From the NCBI RefSeq assembly GCF_047675955.1, contig NC_132927.1, forward strand, positions 63,717,702-63,781,701: 64,000 nt of DNA, read 5' to 3'. The DNA is from Chlorocebus sabaeus. Taxonomy: Eukaryota; Chordata; Mammalia; Primates; Cercopithecidae. The notes below the pieces were generated by a model. It did not search any database, was not told the origin of the DNA, and saw only the letters and a list, made by a program, of their open reading frames with translations. The translations under genes and the position numbers were made by a program. Positions 1 through 11,478 of this stretch are shown one piece after another (the stretch's first letter is position 1; each line of letters begins with the position of its first letter).

Positions 1-112
1 TGTGTACATCATCTTGAACTTTCCAGCCTCCAAAATTGCGAGAAATAAATGTCTGTTGTTTAAGCCACCCAGTTTTGAGTATTTTGTTACAGCAACCTGA
101 GCAGACTGACAA
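1..112 (+). repeat. 3' end of a MaLR/MLT-type LTR
   Basis: The segment contains a run ending in an AATAAAT polyadenylation-type motif, then the landmarks CTGTTGTTTAAGCCACCCAG and a terminal GCAGACTGAC. These are the usual 3' end of a dispersed mammalian LTR-type repeat that I place in the MaLR/MLT group. The 5' part lies outside the window. The same family appears complete at 1962-2344, which supports the orientation. Subfamily not assigned. Confidence 0.6.
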
Positions 113-135
113 TTAAATAGCTTTTTTTTGTTAAC

Positions 136-245
136 ATACAAATTCCTGGGTCCCATCCCAGAAATATGTATCTGTATCTATGGGAATTGAATCCAGAAAT
201 CTATATTCTAACAATATCCCCAGGGGACTCTTTTCATACTTTAAA
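136..245 (-). mobile_element. MER5-like hAT-Charlie fragment
   Basis: CAAATTCCTGGGTCCCATCCC followed by a poorly conserved middle and CCCCAGGGGACTC resembles the antisense strand of a MER5A-type non-autonomous hAT element. Divergence is high, no terminal repeats are intact, and the assignment is by eye only. Confidence 0.35.
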
Positions 246-1790
246 AATTCAAAAAATTATTAATGCAGAATACCTCTGACTTTTAAAAAATGGAATAGGA
301 AGAGAAACACTACAAGACAGAGGTTACCACATTTCTTCAGTTTAGTGTCCCAGAAAATTTTTCATGACAAAAGGAAACATCTAAGGGTTTCACTTATTAA
401 GTAGATACAAACAACCTAATAAGAATTGAATATCCTAAGAGCTTAGTAGCATTTGATAAAGTAGTTTAAACAATCTGTTTCCTTCTTATTCACAATTATT
501 GCCTAATGGTATATGTGTACCTGGGGACACTACACAATTACCTGGGGACACTTTCAACCTTGGAATCAGTTTGGATGCCATCATTCTTCCTGTTACACGT
601 TAATTTTCACATGGCACTTGCTTTTTAGTCACTGCAATCACCAAAAACACAGCTTCAAAAGAAATGATGTCATTGAAAGAATTTAATGTATGCTAATGTG
701 GAAACTATGGACTACCTTGAGCCAGTGTTTTACATAGTGTCCAACAAATGTCAAGTGTCACTATTTTCCTCAAATATTTAAACTATGCCAGCAACAACCC
801 TATGAGTTCACTGGCATACCAGCATGCCTTGATACACAGTTTGGGAATCCACACTACAGACATTAAATCAAGTTTTAGTCACTGAGAAGCGTTTTATGGC
901 CTTTACAAAGTATAGTAAAGATATATGCTCAGACAGCAATTCTTTAACTCTATGAAACCAACAGTGAACATCAACTGTCATGGTTCCTCACATTTTCTGT
1001 CACAATTTTAAAGACACAGCCTCAATCTACTGGGCAGTACTTCAGAGGTCCCTGCTAGATGACCCTGCAACTAGAGTCATAGCTGATTGACATGGACTCA
1101 AAATAAGGCAATTAGATTTTTGCTCTTCTCAATTTATAAATGAAAATAGTCACAGACTGAAGGTTAATGGAACTGGGGCAGTCATTTTTCTCACAGTCAT
1201 AATATACAGGTGAAGGTGAAGGAACCAAAGAATGAAAGTAAGAAAGGAACTTCTCCTGGTTACACCTAACAAACTGCTTTCTAAAGTTTCACTTTCCACT
1301 GTCATACTGTGATCTCATTTAGAAGTTGCTAGTACATACCAGAAGAATGCTTTTACCTGTGTGGCGTGATAAAGATTCCACTAAGTTGGAAACTGGTTAT
1401 TCTGACCATATGAAATGTTGACTCTCAACTCCCCACAGAAGACTACCAAAGAAACCTGTGACTCAAGGAAAGCAAAGTTTTAAACTCACAGCAACAAAGA
1501 ATAAAGTCACCTTGAAAAATTCTCTACAGAGACACAGAAGGAAGAATATATATATAGGATTTTTGGTTTGGGCCAAAGTGGTTTAAGGCAGATCTTTCAA
1601 GGAGGGAAAGTGGTTGAAATTTGGCAAAATTCATGGCCTAATAGTTTAAAATTCATAAGTACAATGAGGTGAGGAATTGGAGACAATTCTTGATAAGAAA
1701 ACTGTTTTCTGATAAGGAAGCTGTTTGACCAGATGAGTAAGCTATTTGCTCAGGTAATTTGGTTTGCAAGAATCTCCTGAAGCAGTGAGG
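246..1790. other. A/T-rich sequence, no gene or assigned repeat
   Basis: No open frame of note and no recognised transposon. The only visible local structure is a 13-base direct repeat, ACCTGGGGACACT, at 519-531 and 540-552; each copy is preceded by CACAATTA-like sequence, so this is probably a small slippage duplication. Confidence 0.5.
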
Positions 1791-1842
1791 TTATTTGTTA
1801 GTATATAGCTTTATTTTTATTTGTTAGTATACAGCTTTATCT
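1791..1842. repeat. 26-bp tandem duplication, two copies
   Basis: The unit starting TTATTTGTTAGTATA occurs at 1791 and again at 1817. The first 24 bases of the two copies differ at one position. It looks like a recent local tandem duplication rather than part of a transposon. Confidence 0.8.
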
Positions 1843-1961
1843 TTCTTGGCAAGAACTTCCTGCTAAAACAGTTAAGACATGTTGACAAAAGTGTCCTCAA
1901 TCCTCAAAACTAGGCTTAAGAAAACAGTATTTCACAAAATTGTCTGAGGCGATAGATCTCG

Positions 1962-2344
1962 TGTTATGGACTGAATTGTTTCTCCCTGTGAAATTCATAT
2001 GTTGAAGCCCTAACTCCCAATGTAGCTGTGTTTGGAGATAGGGCCTTTAGGAAAATTATTAAGGTTGATTGAGGTCCGAAAGATGGGGTCCTAATCTGAT
2101 GAGACTTGTGTCCTTACGAAAAAGAAAAGACACTAGAGAACTCTGTCTTTCACCCTGGGCATAGAGAAAAAGCCATTTGAGAACACAGAGAGAAGGTGGC
2201 TGTCTGAAAGCCAAGAAGAGAGAAGCCAGAAGCCAACAGAGGGAGCACTGATCTTGGACTTATAGCAGCCAGAAAAAATATTTCTGTTGTTTAAACCACC
2301 CAGGCCTTGGTGTTCTGTTATGGCAGCCTATACAGATCAATGTA
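1962..2344 (+). repeat. MaLR/MLT-type solo LTR, near full length
   Basis: Begins TGTTATGGACTGAATTGTTT, passes through CATATGTTGAAGCCCTAAC and GGAGATAGGGCCTTTAGG, and ends with CTGTTGTTTAAACCACCCAG and GTTATGGCAGCC. These landmarks in this order define the same dispersed LTR-type family as the fragment at 1-112. About 380 bp is the expected length for a complete LTR of this group. No clear target-site duplication was found and there is no internal retroviral sequence next to it, so it is best read as a solo LTR. Confidence 0.7.
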
Positions 2345-4789
2345 CCCTGAAGATCAAAGACAGATAGCGTTACTACTCTGAAATAGAGAAGGAGGAGTAT
2401 GAATATGACTCAGCGTGAACTCCTGTTATAATAAGCACTTTGACAAAGCCTAAGAAAGATTGCCGTTATCCTGACAGACAGATCTACCAGGAGCCACTTA
2501 AAAAGAAACATAAGGGCTTTCTTACTAAGCAAGACTCACAATCAGTGCATCGCCCATCAAAATAAGAGAAGAAAAAAATAGGTGGAAGATAATGGACATC
2601 ATTAATTGGCAGCAAGAATAAGAATGATAGCCTATGTTCTACCCTTGCTTGTTATATTACTTGGTCAGGTAAGTCTTCTCCAAAACTCATCTTGTTTTAA
2701 TGTGATCTCATTATGGAATGTTATTTAACCACAGATTGTACTTCCATTGCATCAAGGGTTGAATGCGCAGTATAAATCCTTGAGAAATGCTTAGAACTTT
2801 TCAGATGAAGAAAACTTTATGCATAGACAGTCAAACATTTCTGAATATTCTTGGATTTCCGAGAATATCGTGACATCTTATATGGAACCTGCTGTGATTT
2901 CGTCTCTCACCTTATAATAATCCTCACCAAATGACCAGAGACTCCAAATGGCTCCCTCTCTCAGGCTCTTCTGACTACTGCACCCAGAATAGTCAACTCA
3001 TAACAACAGGAATAAAAATAAATAGAGTATTCCCCTGGGCATGTATTTGTAGCAGATTCCAGTAATACAATGACAAGAACATTCTTTAAACTCTAATGTC
3101 CTGCCTTTTCATGCTTTTATAGGTTCTGCTATTGATTTGTTTATATTCTATTTTCTTGTTAATGGTCTAGAAATATACTGTACAGTATCTAAAACACCAT
3201 CATCATACTTAACTCCTCTCCTTTTTCTCTTTTATTTGTAGCAATATCTGGGATTTCTTATGAATAACAAGATAGGAATACAAGCAGTTTATCTTCAGTA
3301 GTGATGAAGATAGATATTTACTAGAATATATAAATGGACAAACAAGGAAACTAGAATGTTGAAATAAACTAAGATTTAATCCATTGCCTCAGACAGGCTA
3401 TAAAAATGTTATTAGGGATTTGCTACAGAAACAAAAGAAAACTGCTGTTTTTAATTCTTTCTTGGCTTAATCATACAAAAGTTTAATAAGCTATGTACCT
3501 AAATGGGAGATGGATTTTACAATTTGGGAATAACAGTATGTTTATAAATCTCTTTTGTACCTCCTCCGCAGCTGAAACTAGAGATCCGTCATTTTAATTG
3601 GGTTTCAGATGGACAAAATTCTTCCTTTCCTTACAAATCGATGTTTTTAAAGAACCAGGGGGAATAGTCACTATGGTTCATAGATGCATTTTTATGTACT
3701 GAAGGATTTATAATATTAAGGAGTGGAAGCATGTCTTATTTATTTTTTTATTCTTCACTGGTCCAACCACGATGCCTTCACCAAAGTTGGGGAATGTAAC
3801 TGAATGCTCAGAAATGTGTTCCCCTCTTTGTTCAATGCTAAGATGCATGTATTTTCATATTTTAACATTGTTTAAACTGAATTATCTACATGTAGTTATC
3901 ATAAGTTTTTTCCTCCCAAAATATATTAATGCATCAATTGTTTCTTCTGACTAATAATATCTTAAATTGAGGAAGGAAGGATAAGTATAAAAATTCTTTC
4001 AGCTATCACTCTACAATCTCAGGACAGAATTGAGATATCTCTCCTTTACAATCCAATAAAAGTTATATTTATTAAGGCTTTTCCACCTACCAGGCACCGT
4101 GCCAGATTTGTTCTTGATTGAGAATTTTATTTTATTCAATTAAATTAGAAGACTTGGGATTTTTTGTTGCTTGTTTTGTTTGTTTTTAAGCAAAGTGAAA
4201 AATCACTTCGCAGGGACTAGTCTCTTCTCTAAAAAAGAACATTCTTTACAATAAAGCAGAGCAAACCCATTCAGTGATAGATTTCCTTGATCCTTGATTC
4301 GTGACCGTCCAACCTGAAAGCACTCACTCAGAAGTCGCAGTAGCATGGGCAGAGAAAATTACAAGACACAGAGCCAGTCACTGCTGAAGCATGACAAATG
4401 AAGGCAGAAGGTCTCTGCCTAGCAAGGACAGGTGGACTGCTCACCCATCTCTCTGAGCCCTGGGCTTCACAGCATCTTGTACTGCCTCAAATAGGAGGCA
4501 ACCAGCAGCCCTAAAACCTGCATACAATAATCTGAAATATCTGCATTTATCATTAAATGTTTGAGTATTTACCTCCTTTTGTCCCTTTCTCCCCTCCACC
4601 CCTGCCTTGTGGTTGGTTGTCTACATTCTCTTAGCTTTGCTGCACGTGCCTTCAAATGTTATGAGAAAAGTGGACTAGAAAGTAGAAATATAGATATCTC
4701 AAAGGCATTTGTCTATATGCCCAGATTTCCTAGCAAAGATGTGAAACTACCATGATATTGCACTTCTAAATTATTGCTCCAGAATCAGG
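2345..4789. other. No gene or confident repeat seen
   Basis: A/T-rich sequence with only short chance frames, for example 3772-3954, which has no recognisable motif. TTTATTAAGGCTTTTCCACC near 4069 is weakly L2-like but too short to call. Confidence 0.45.
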
Positions 4790-5010
4790 GTACTGAAGTT
4801 TGCACCCCAGCTATACTGCTTATGAACTATGAACTTGGGCAATTTACTCAACCTCCCTATAGCTCAGATTTAATATTTAGGAAATTGCACAATTCCTTTT
4901 TGATACAGTTGTTGTGAGGATTAGGTAAGATAATGCAATGCAAACTGTTTAACACGATGCCTGACACATAGCACAGGATCAATAAACGTGATGGTTATTC
5001 TTAATGTTGA
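4790..5010 (+). repeat. MIR SINE
   Basis: GAACTTGGGCAATTTACTCA followed by a core with GTTGTGAGGATTAGGTAAG and the 3' CCTGACACATAGCACAGG, then AATAAACG. This is the ordered set of MIR landmarks with the degree of divergence expected of an ancient mammalian SINE. Confidence 0.8.
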
Positions 5011-6604
5011 GTCTTAATTAATCTAAGGAATCTCTTTCTACTAAATCTCCATGTCAGTAAGTTACTAGCCAAAAGTAGCTTAAACTAAGGACAGCTCAAC
5101 CAGTAGAAGAGAGATTTACTTTAGCTGATTGCAGGATTAAGTGGTCACAAAAATGTCTCGATAGATAGATAAAGAAATAGATTATGACAGCACCTGAATT
5201 AAAATTTCAAATGGTAATTAAATACAATTCATCAAAATTATATTCAAAAGTATTAATCTACTGCATTATGATTAGACATTTTATACGTAGTTCACCTGCC
5301 TTTGAATTTTGGCATTGCCTGAGATTCCCCTGTTTCCACATCTATTCCTTTGTCCGTTATTTCACCCAACCATTAATTCCTACATAGATTAATTTCTTTA
5401 TGCATTCACTTATCCATTCAAATATTGTCTTAGCATGTGGCTTTTTCCTCCCATGCAATTTTTAAATTTACTTTGATTTTTTAAAATTCTATATACTTTC
5501 TCCTTCCCGATTGTATTCTAATACTTAGTTTTTATCATTATCACATTTTTAGGCAAGGTTTGCATTGCAAGTTTGTTTGCATACAAAAAAATCATAATGT
5601 CCTATATATTTATGGGTCTTAAATGCAATACTAGTCTAATTGATGCTCCTCAACTTCAACGTGATTTAAGACAATGATTTTTTGGAATTCTTTCTCCTGC
5701 CAAATCTTACTATTCATTAAGTGCTTCTTATTTCCTCTCTGCATGAAGGATACTCCTGAAGATTTCTAAATGTCAGGTAACTTGAATTATCAGAAAGTCC
5801 TATTCAGATGTGGATGGCCTGTCTTTAGATTTACAATATGATCTTCTAGAGAATATCTCACAAACATGTTAGAAGGTAATATATTTTGGCTTAGTATTAG
5901 AAAGAATGTCATGAAGTGCTGAATTGCACGAGAATGAATTTTTTAAGATGACAAAGTCCCTCCTAATGAACAGACTAAGAAGAGCCTGTGATACTATTCA
6001 TCAGAGGCGCTGCAGGTGAATTTGACAGAATAATTAAACTAGGCAACAGCTCCAGCTAAGGTACCTTCTTACTCAGATAGTTTGTTGTTGTTTAAGTTAT
6101 TTCCATATATAGAAACCTGGTAGGTGGAGAATCTGGTAAGAACAAGATCTGGATCTCAGACATGTATTAATTTGTGGTCAGAGAGGAGAAGAAAAAAAAA
6201 TATGTTAGGTTGGAGGCAGGGACTTGACATTTGTTCAAGTTCGGATGCAAGTGGCAGGTAAGGGTGATGGCAGTCCCAGGCCACGGTCAGAGTGGCTCAA
6301 GACAGAGGAAGCTAATATTATGCTTCCTGTCTACTGCAGTTCACTGCAGTAAGCAATCAAAAGGCTTGAACTTTACAAAGAGCTGCTTTAGGGTATATTA
6401 CATCTCTAAAGCATAAACCATAGTGAAGCAACAGAAGTGAAACATTTTGACATGGAAATGAATGAATCTTTTGTTTTTTAAACAAAAAAGAGAAATATTT
6501 TGAGTTTCCTCGTGTTCACCAAATAATCAGCTTCATTTTTCTTTTCCTGAATAAAATGTATTCTAAGGTTGTCTTATAGCCTATCATCACTCTTTCAGGT
6601 AAAA
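5011..6604. other. No gene or confident repeat seen
   Basis: A/T-rich stretch with a short GATA-like run near 5160 (ATAGATAGATAAAG) and a purine run at 6187-6200. The frames at 5184-5387 and 6231-6416 show no family signature. Confidence 0.45.
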
Positions 6605-6790
6605 TTTGATCATTCATTCATTTGGACAACATTCATAGATCCCCGACAATGTGCCAAGCACAACTCTATATGCTGAGATAAAAAGATAAATTAGATTTGG
6701 TCTCTGATTTCCGGAACCAACCTCTCAGACTTATGGAAGAGTTAGTCATGTAAAATAAAAGATGAATAGCAATACAGCATGATGAGTGTT
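6605..6790 (+). repeat. L2 LINE fragment
   Basis: TCATTCATTCATTTGGACAAC followed by ATGTGCCAAGCAC and a TATGCTGAGATAAAAAG-type sequence matches the common L2-associated block that in the consensus reads as a last, spread, size and storage series of bases around ATGTGCCAGGCAC. Old and divergent; edges approximate. Confidence 0.55.
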
Positions 6791-7081
6791 ATAACTGAAC
6801 GATAGAGAAAAGTGGAACTTCTAAGGAATGAATTATTCACCAAATTGCTATTTCCCAAGAATGTTACACTAAATAGATAATTAAATTGTCTGACTTACTG
6901 AAGAAGTTCTAGGGGCCAGAGAATATAAAATCATCTTACATTGTTGGAAAGAACTTAAATTGTTTACTGTTAAAATGCTTTTATGTATTTTTTAAATAGA
7001 ATCACCTTATCATTAGGGTAATTACTTCTTTAAGATAAAAAAAATCATACCCTATTGAAGCTAAATTGGGTTTGTTTTCTG

Positions 7082-7655
7082 AATAGTATAGAGATTCCTT
7101 GAAGAACTAAAGTAAAACTACCATTCGATCCAGCAATCCCACTACTGGGTATCTACCCAAAGGAAAATAAGTCATTATATGAAAAAGACACATGCACACA
7201 CATGATTATAGCAGCACAATTCGCACAAGCAAAGATATGGAACCAACCTAAATGTCTGTTAACCAATGAGTGGCTAAAGAAAATGTGGTGTATATACACC
7301 ATGGAATACCACTCAGTCAAAAAAAGGAATGAAATAGTGGCATTCTCAACAACCTGGATGAATTGGAGACCATTATTTTGAGTGAAGTAACTCAGGAGTG
7401 GAAAACCAAACATCCTATGTTCTCACTTATAAGTAGGAGCTAAGCTATGAGGACACAAAGGCATAAGAATGATACAATAGACTTCAGGGACTTATGGGGA
7501 AAAGGTGGGAGGGAGGGTCAGGGATGAAAGACTACACATTGGATAGGGTGTGCACTGCTTGGGTGATGGGTGCACCAAAATCTCAGAAATCACCACTGAA
7601 GAAATTATCCCCCATGTAACCGAAAACCACCTGTTCCCCAAAAACTATGGAAAAA
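7082..7655 (+). mobile_element. 5'-truncated L1 (L1PA/L1PB-like) 3' end
   Basis: The piece holds the 3' end of ORF2, with CCAGCAATCCCACTACTGGG at the start and the later ATGTTCTCACTTATAAGTAG landmark, followed by a short 3' UTR and an A-rich end near 7650. ORF2 is broken by several in-frame stops, so it is inactive. A 12-base direct repeat, GTTTGTTTTCTG, at 7070-7081 and 7664-7675 brackets the element and fits a target-site duplication. Subfamily is a primate L1PA or L1PB type. Confidence 0.88.
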
Positions 7656-7675
7656 AAATTTAAGTTTGTTTTCTG

Positions 7676-8127
7676 TAATAATTCATAATTATTATTTATT
7701 TGTCCAGCTATATGAAATGATACTAATGATTTTTAAGCATTCTCTACTTATTATAAATAATATAAAAGTATTTTCCAGTGGAAGTGACTCCTCCAAATTC
7801 CAGGGTTCGTGTTTTCCAAATTCCTAAAAAGGAGGATAGTGAGGAACATAAATATAGTTTAAGTGTAAAGGTCAAAATCAGTTAAGAATATTTTTTAAAA
7901 GTCCATATATTCAGTAATTTTAAAGGAGAAGCAAACTTTTGTTAACACTAGTAAAGCAAATTAGCAATATACATCTCAAATATCCAACCTTGGAGTACAT
8001 AATGTTAGATTTCACTAACAAAATATTGTTTGGATTTTTAATGAAAGTAAATCTGAAATTTTAAAAATTCAGAAAATCTCTAGCAGTTGTCATCTGATTA
8101 GAGTTCTGATACTAAAGGTTTGAAGAT
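7676..8127. other. A/T-rich spacer, nothing assigned
   Basis: Mostly ATAA/TTTA-rich sequence between the L1 target site and the AluY target site. No frame or repeat recognised. Confidence 0.5.
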
Positions 8128-8135
8128 CCACTTCT

Positions 8136-8414
8136 GCCGGGCGCGGTGGCTCAAGCCTGTAATCCCAGCACTTTGGGAGGCCGAGACGGGCGGATCACGA
8201 GGTCAGGAGATCGAGACCATCCTGGCTAACACGGTGAAACCCCGTCTCTACTAAAAATACAAAAAACTAGCCGGGCGAGGTGGCGGGCGCCTGTAGTCCC
8301 AGCTACTCGGGAGGCTGAGGCAGGAGAATGGCGTAAACCCGGGAGGCGGAGCTTGCAGTGAGCTGAGATCCGGCCACTGCAGTCCAGCCCGGGATACAGA
8401 GCAAGACTCCGTCT

Positions 8415-8451
<37 letters not shown>
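8136..8451 (+). mobile_element. AluY-type SINE, Old World monkey lineage
   Basis: Full-length Alu with both monomers, an intact A box/B box region in the left arm, a central A-rich linker and a pure A tail of 36 bases (8416-8451). Target-site duplication CCACTTCT at 8128-8135 and 8453-8460. Variants GGCTCAAGCCTG, GCCGAGACGGGCGG, ACTAGCCGGGCGAGG and GAGATCCGGCCAC set it apart from the human AluY consensus as I know it and match the cercopithecoid AluYR-type group. Many CpGs are intact and the tail is uninterrupted, so it is the youngest insertion recognised here. The reverse-strand frames over it are artefacts. Confidence 0.95.
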
Positions 8452-8452
<1 letters not shown>

Positions 8453-8460
8453 CCACTTCT

Positions 8461-9784
8461 GATAGATTTGAGGTCAAAACATTCTGACTGATGTGGATGC
8501 TTCTGCAACTTCTTTGAATCCTTGCAACTTGAGGTCAACACCAGGATGCTTTTTGCAAACGCAAACAAAAGAAAACGATTTTTAAATGATATACCTCAAA
8601 ACCTTATCTGGTTGAATTTTTGTTTAAGATTAAGTAATGGGTGCTTTATTTAGATTAATTAGCAAGAAGATCACAGTAGTCAATAGATAACTGAAAGACA
8701 CCATCTGTTCCCTTTTCCAATTGTATCTATGAGCTTTGCATGGGTGTACCAGGGAACATGGAAGAATTAATTAGGCAGCAAATGAAATCTTCTAACAGAT
8801 GGCACCCATTTACTTCTTGCAAATGCATACCAGCAAATTTGTGTGCTTCCCCTTTCATCTTGTTTACCTCCTAGAAAGTTTAGAAGAACCACTGGAGTCT
8901 GACCATCAGTTGCCCGTTTGAAAAAAAAGTATAAAAATGTAGAAAAATTGTGTGGGACCTAGCTTCAAGGGAAAATGGCTGGTAGGAAATAACATCATGA
9001 GAACTTTATAAAGACCTGAAATCTCACTTTGATGAGAGTTTAAATCAAGGATTAAATCTTGGTTTTAATCCCAAGATCATTGTTGCTTTCCTTTTCTATT
9101 ATGTGTGGCTTTTAGTGTACACTAAGAATTCTTCTTTTAATGTCTTTTCATATCAATATAGAGCTCTCATTTGTTTTAGAAAAGCTGTCCTCCAAAGTTT
9201 GTATTGATATAGTTTACATAATACATTTCTAAATGTGGCTCTAGATATTTCTGAATCACTAAAGGAAATAATATAGCAAGTCCTCTAGGCCCAGTTTTAT
9301 TTTGTGAGCTGCATCTTGGGAGGAGCAAGCTTCTGGTTTGAAGAAAAATATATTGCTCCAACAATTATCCCCACCAAAAAGCATTGCCACTTCACCATTT
9401 TTTTTAATTTTCTTATCAGTCCACTGAAAATAGTACTCTAGACATTCCTGCTCAATTTCATAACATGCAAATCATCTTTAAACTACTAAAATCAGGCCAT
9501 ATCACCCTTTTGAAAATGCTTTTTCAAAAGTCATGATTGACATCTTAATTTTCAAATGCCATAGTTTCTTCTCTGTAGCATTTTGACAAGATTCACTCAC
9601 TCTTTCTCTAACTTTAAGACAGTATTATCTTCTAGCGTGTCTCTTAACAAACCAAATGGCATTTCTACATTTCTATTGGTCCTACTTTGTTCAACAGTTC
9701 CTTTATTTTTCGTGTCATAAAACTCTGAAGAAAAACAGTTGCTTAAATGCATATATTTCTAGGAAATTTTATCACCTTCCCTGT
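8461..9784. other. No gene or confident repeat seen
   Basis: A/T-rich sequence. The minus-strand frame at 9176-9364 has no recognisable domain. No A tail or target duplication is evident. Confidence 0.45.
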
Positions 9785-10194
9785 GAGAGGTAGAATTTTA
9801 AATATGTTCCCCAAAGATTCCTGTCTGCTGGTTATTCAATCAAACCCAGTGATTTACGTCATTAATCAGAGAGCATCCCTTGGTTGACAGATAACAAGGA
9901 AAGGAAGAACTGTCTGCTGGGCACGGTGGCCCACGCCTGTAATCCCAGCACTTTGGGAGGCCGAGGTGGGTGGATCACTTGAGGTCAGGAGTTTGAGACC
10001 AGCCTGGCCAACATGGTGAAACCCTGTCTCTACTAAAAATACAAAAATTAGCTTGGCGTGGTGGTGAGTGCCTGTAATGCCAGCCACTCAAGGAGTGAGG
10101 CAGGAGAATTGCTTGAACCTGTAAGGAGGAGGTTGCAGTGAGCTGAGATCACACCATTGCACTCCAGCCTCGATGACAGAGTGAGACTCCATCT

Positions 10195-10233
<39 letters not shown>

Positions 10234-10410
10234 CAAAGAAATGGATTCTGCCAACAATTTGAATGAGTTGCAAAATGGATTCTCCCCAGAGTCTTTGTCT
10301 CTGAATAAGAGCCCAGAAAACAAATGCCTTGATTTTCTTCTTGTACAAGCCAGAACCAATCAAGATAGTTCAGATTTGTGACCTCCAGAGTTGTAAGTTC
10401 AGAAATGTAA
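9785..10410 (+). repeat. MLT1-type LTR, interrupted by an Alu
   Basis: Left part (9785-9915) has GAGAGGTAGAATTTTAAATA and TTCCCCAAAGATTCCTG; right part (10233-10410) has CCAACAATTTGAATGAG, GGATTCTCCCCAGAGTC and ACCTCCAGAGTTGTAAG. These are 5' and 3' landmarks of an MLT1 LTR in the same orientation, separated only by the AluS. The LTR therefore predates the Alu. Middle sequence appears partly deleted. Confidence 0.7.
9916..10232 (+). mobile_element. AluS-type SINE inside the MLT1 LTR
   Basis: Complete dimeric Alu starting GCTGGGCACGG with the AluS-type GATCACTTGAGGTCAGG and ACCAGCCTGGCCAACATGG, followed by a 37-base A tail (10196-10232). Several CpGs have decayed and the right arm carries small changes. 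No convincing target-site duplication could be read. Confidence 0.93.
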
Positions 10411-10857
10411 TGTAATGTAAAGTAACTGGAGAAAAAATGCTTTTGAGGAGGTTAAGGAAGGTCTTTCTGCAGAAATGACATTGGGACTATGATTTCAAAA
10501 ATAAGACTAAAGCAACCATTCAAAAATAGAAAAATATATGTATTTCAGGTCGAGGAAGCTGAACATCCAAAAACATTGAATCAATAAGTGATAGATATGC
10601 TTAAGGAAGAAAAGAAACCTGTGTATTTGTAGAGTAGAAAGCAAGAATTCTAAGGCATGGAACAGGATAATGGAGAGGTGAACAAGAAGTAGAGCATGCA
10701 GAGACTGTAGGTCGCAGTAATGAGCAAAATAGATTTCCAAGAGGTGGAAGCCATTAAATATTTGTAGCAGAGAAGTAAGCTTATCTGATTTGTCTTTTCA
10801 GAAGTGTGGAGTATAGACAAGAAAAAAGAGGGGTAGGGGCAAGTCCAAATGCCGTAA
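10411..10857. other. Unassigned spacer
   Basis: Contains an imperfect ATGTA slippage run near 10406-10420 and no recognisable gene. The minus-strand frames here carry no family signature. Confidence 0.4.
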
Positions 10858-10930
10858 CATTTATTCATTCAACAAATATTTTATGAAGGACCTATTATAT
10901 TCCAGCCACTTTTTCCAAACTGGCTTGGAC
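10858..10930 (+). repeat. Short L2-like fragment
   Basis: TTTATTCATTCAACAAATAT followed by a CTATTATATTCCAGCCAC block resembles the widespread L2 motif. Only about 70 bases are recognisable. Confidence 0.45.
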
Positions 10931-11027
10931 TAAAGTGGTGGCAGAGGAGCTGGAGGGAACTGGAAAGATACAAAATACATTTTGAAGCTTGAGCAGTCAG
11001 AAATGCTGAATGAGTGACAATGAAAGG

Positions 11028-11472
<445 letters not shown>

Positions 11473-11478
11473 TGGGTT

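Noticed and set aside
1..2344. Possible MaLR provirus with two LTRs in the same orientation (1-112 and 1962-2344)
   Set aside because: The 1.85 kb between them contains a MER5-like fragment and otherwise no recognised internal MaLR sequence, so two independent LTR insertions are simpler.
8226..8568. Minus-strand frames over the AluY and its A tail
   Set aside because: They are the well-known spurious Alu translations with poly-Phe from the tail; the same applies to frames over the other Alus.
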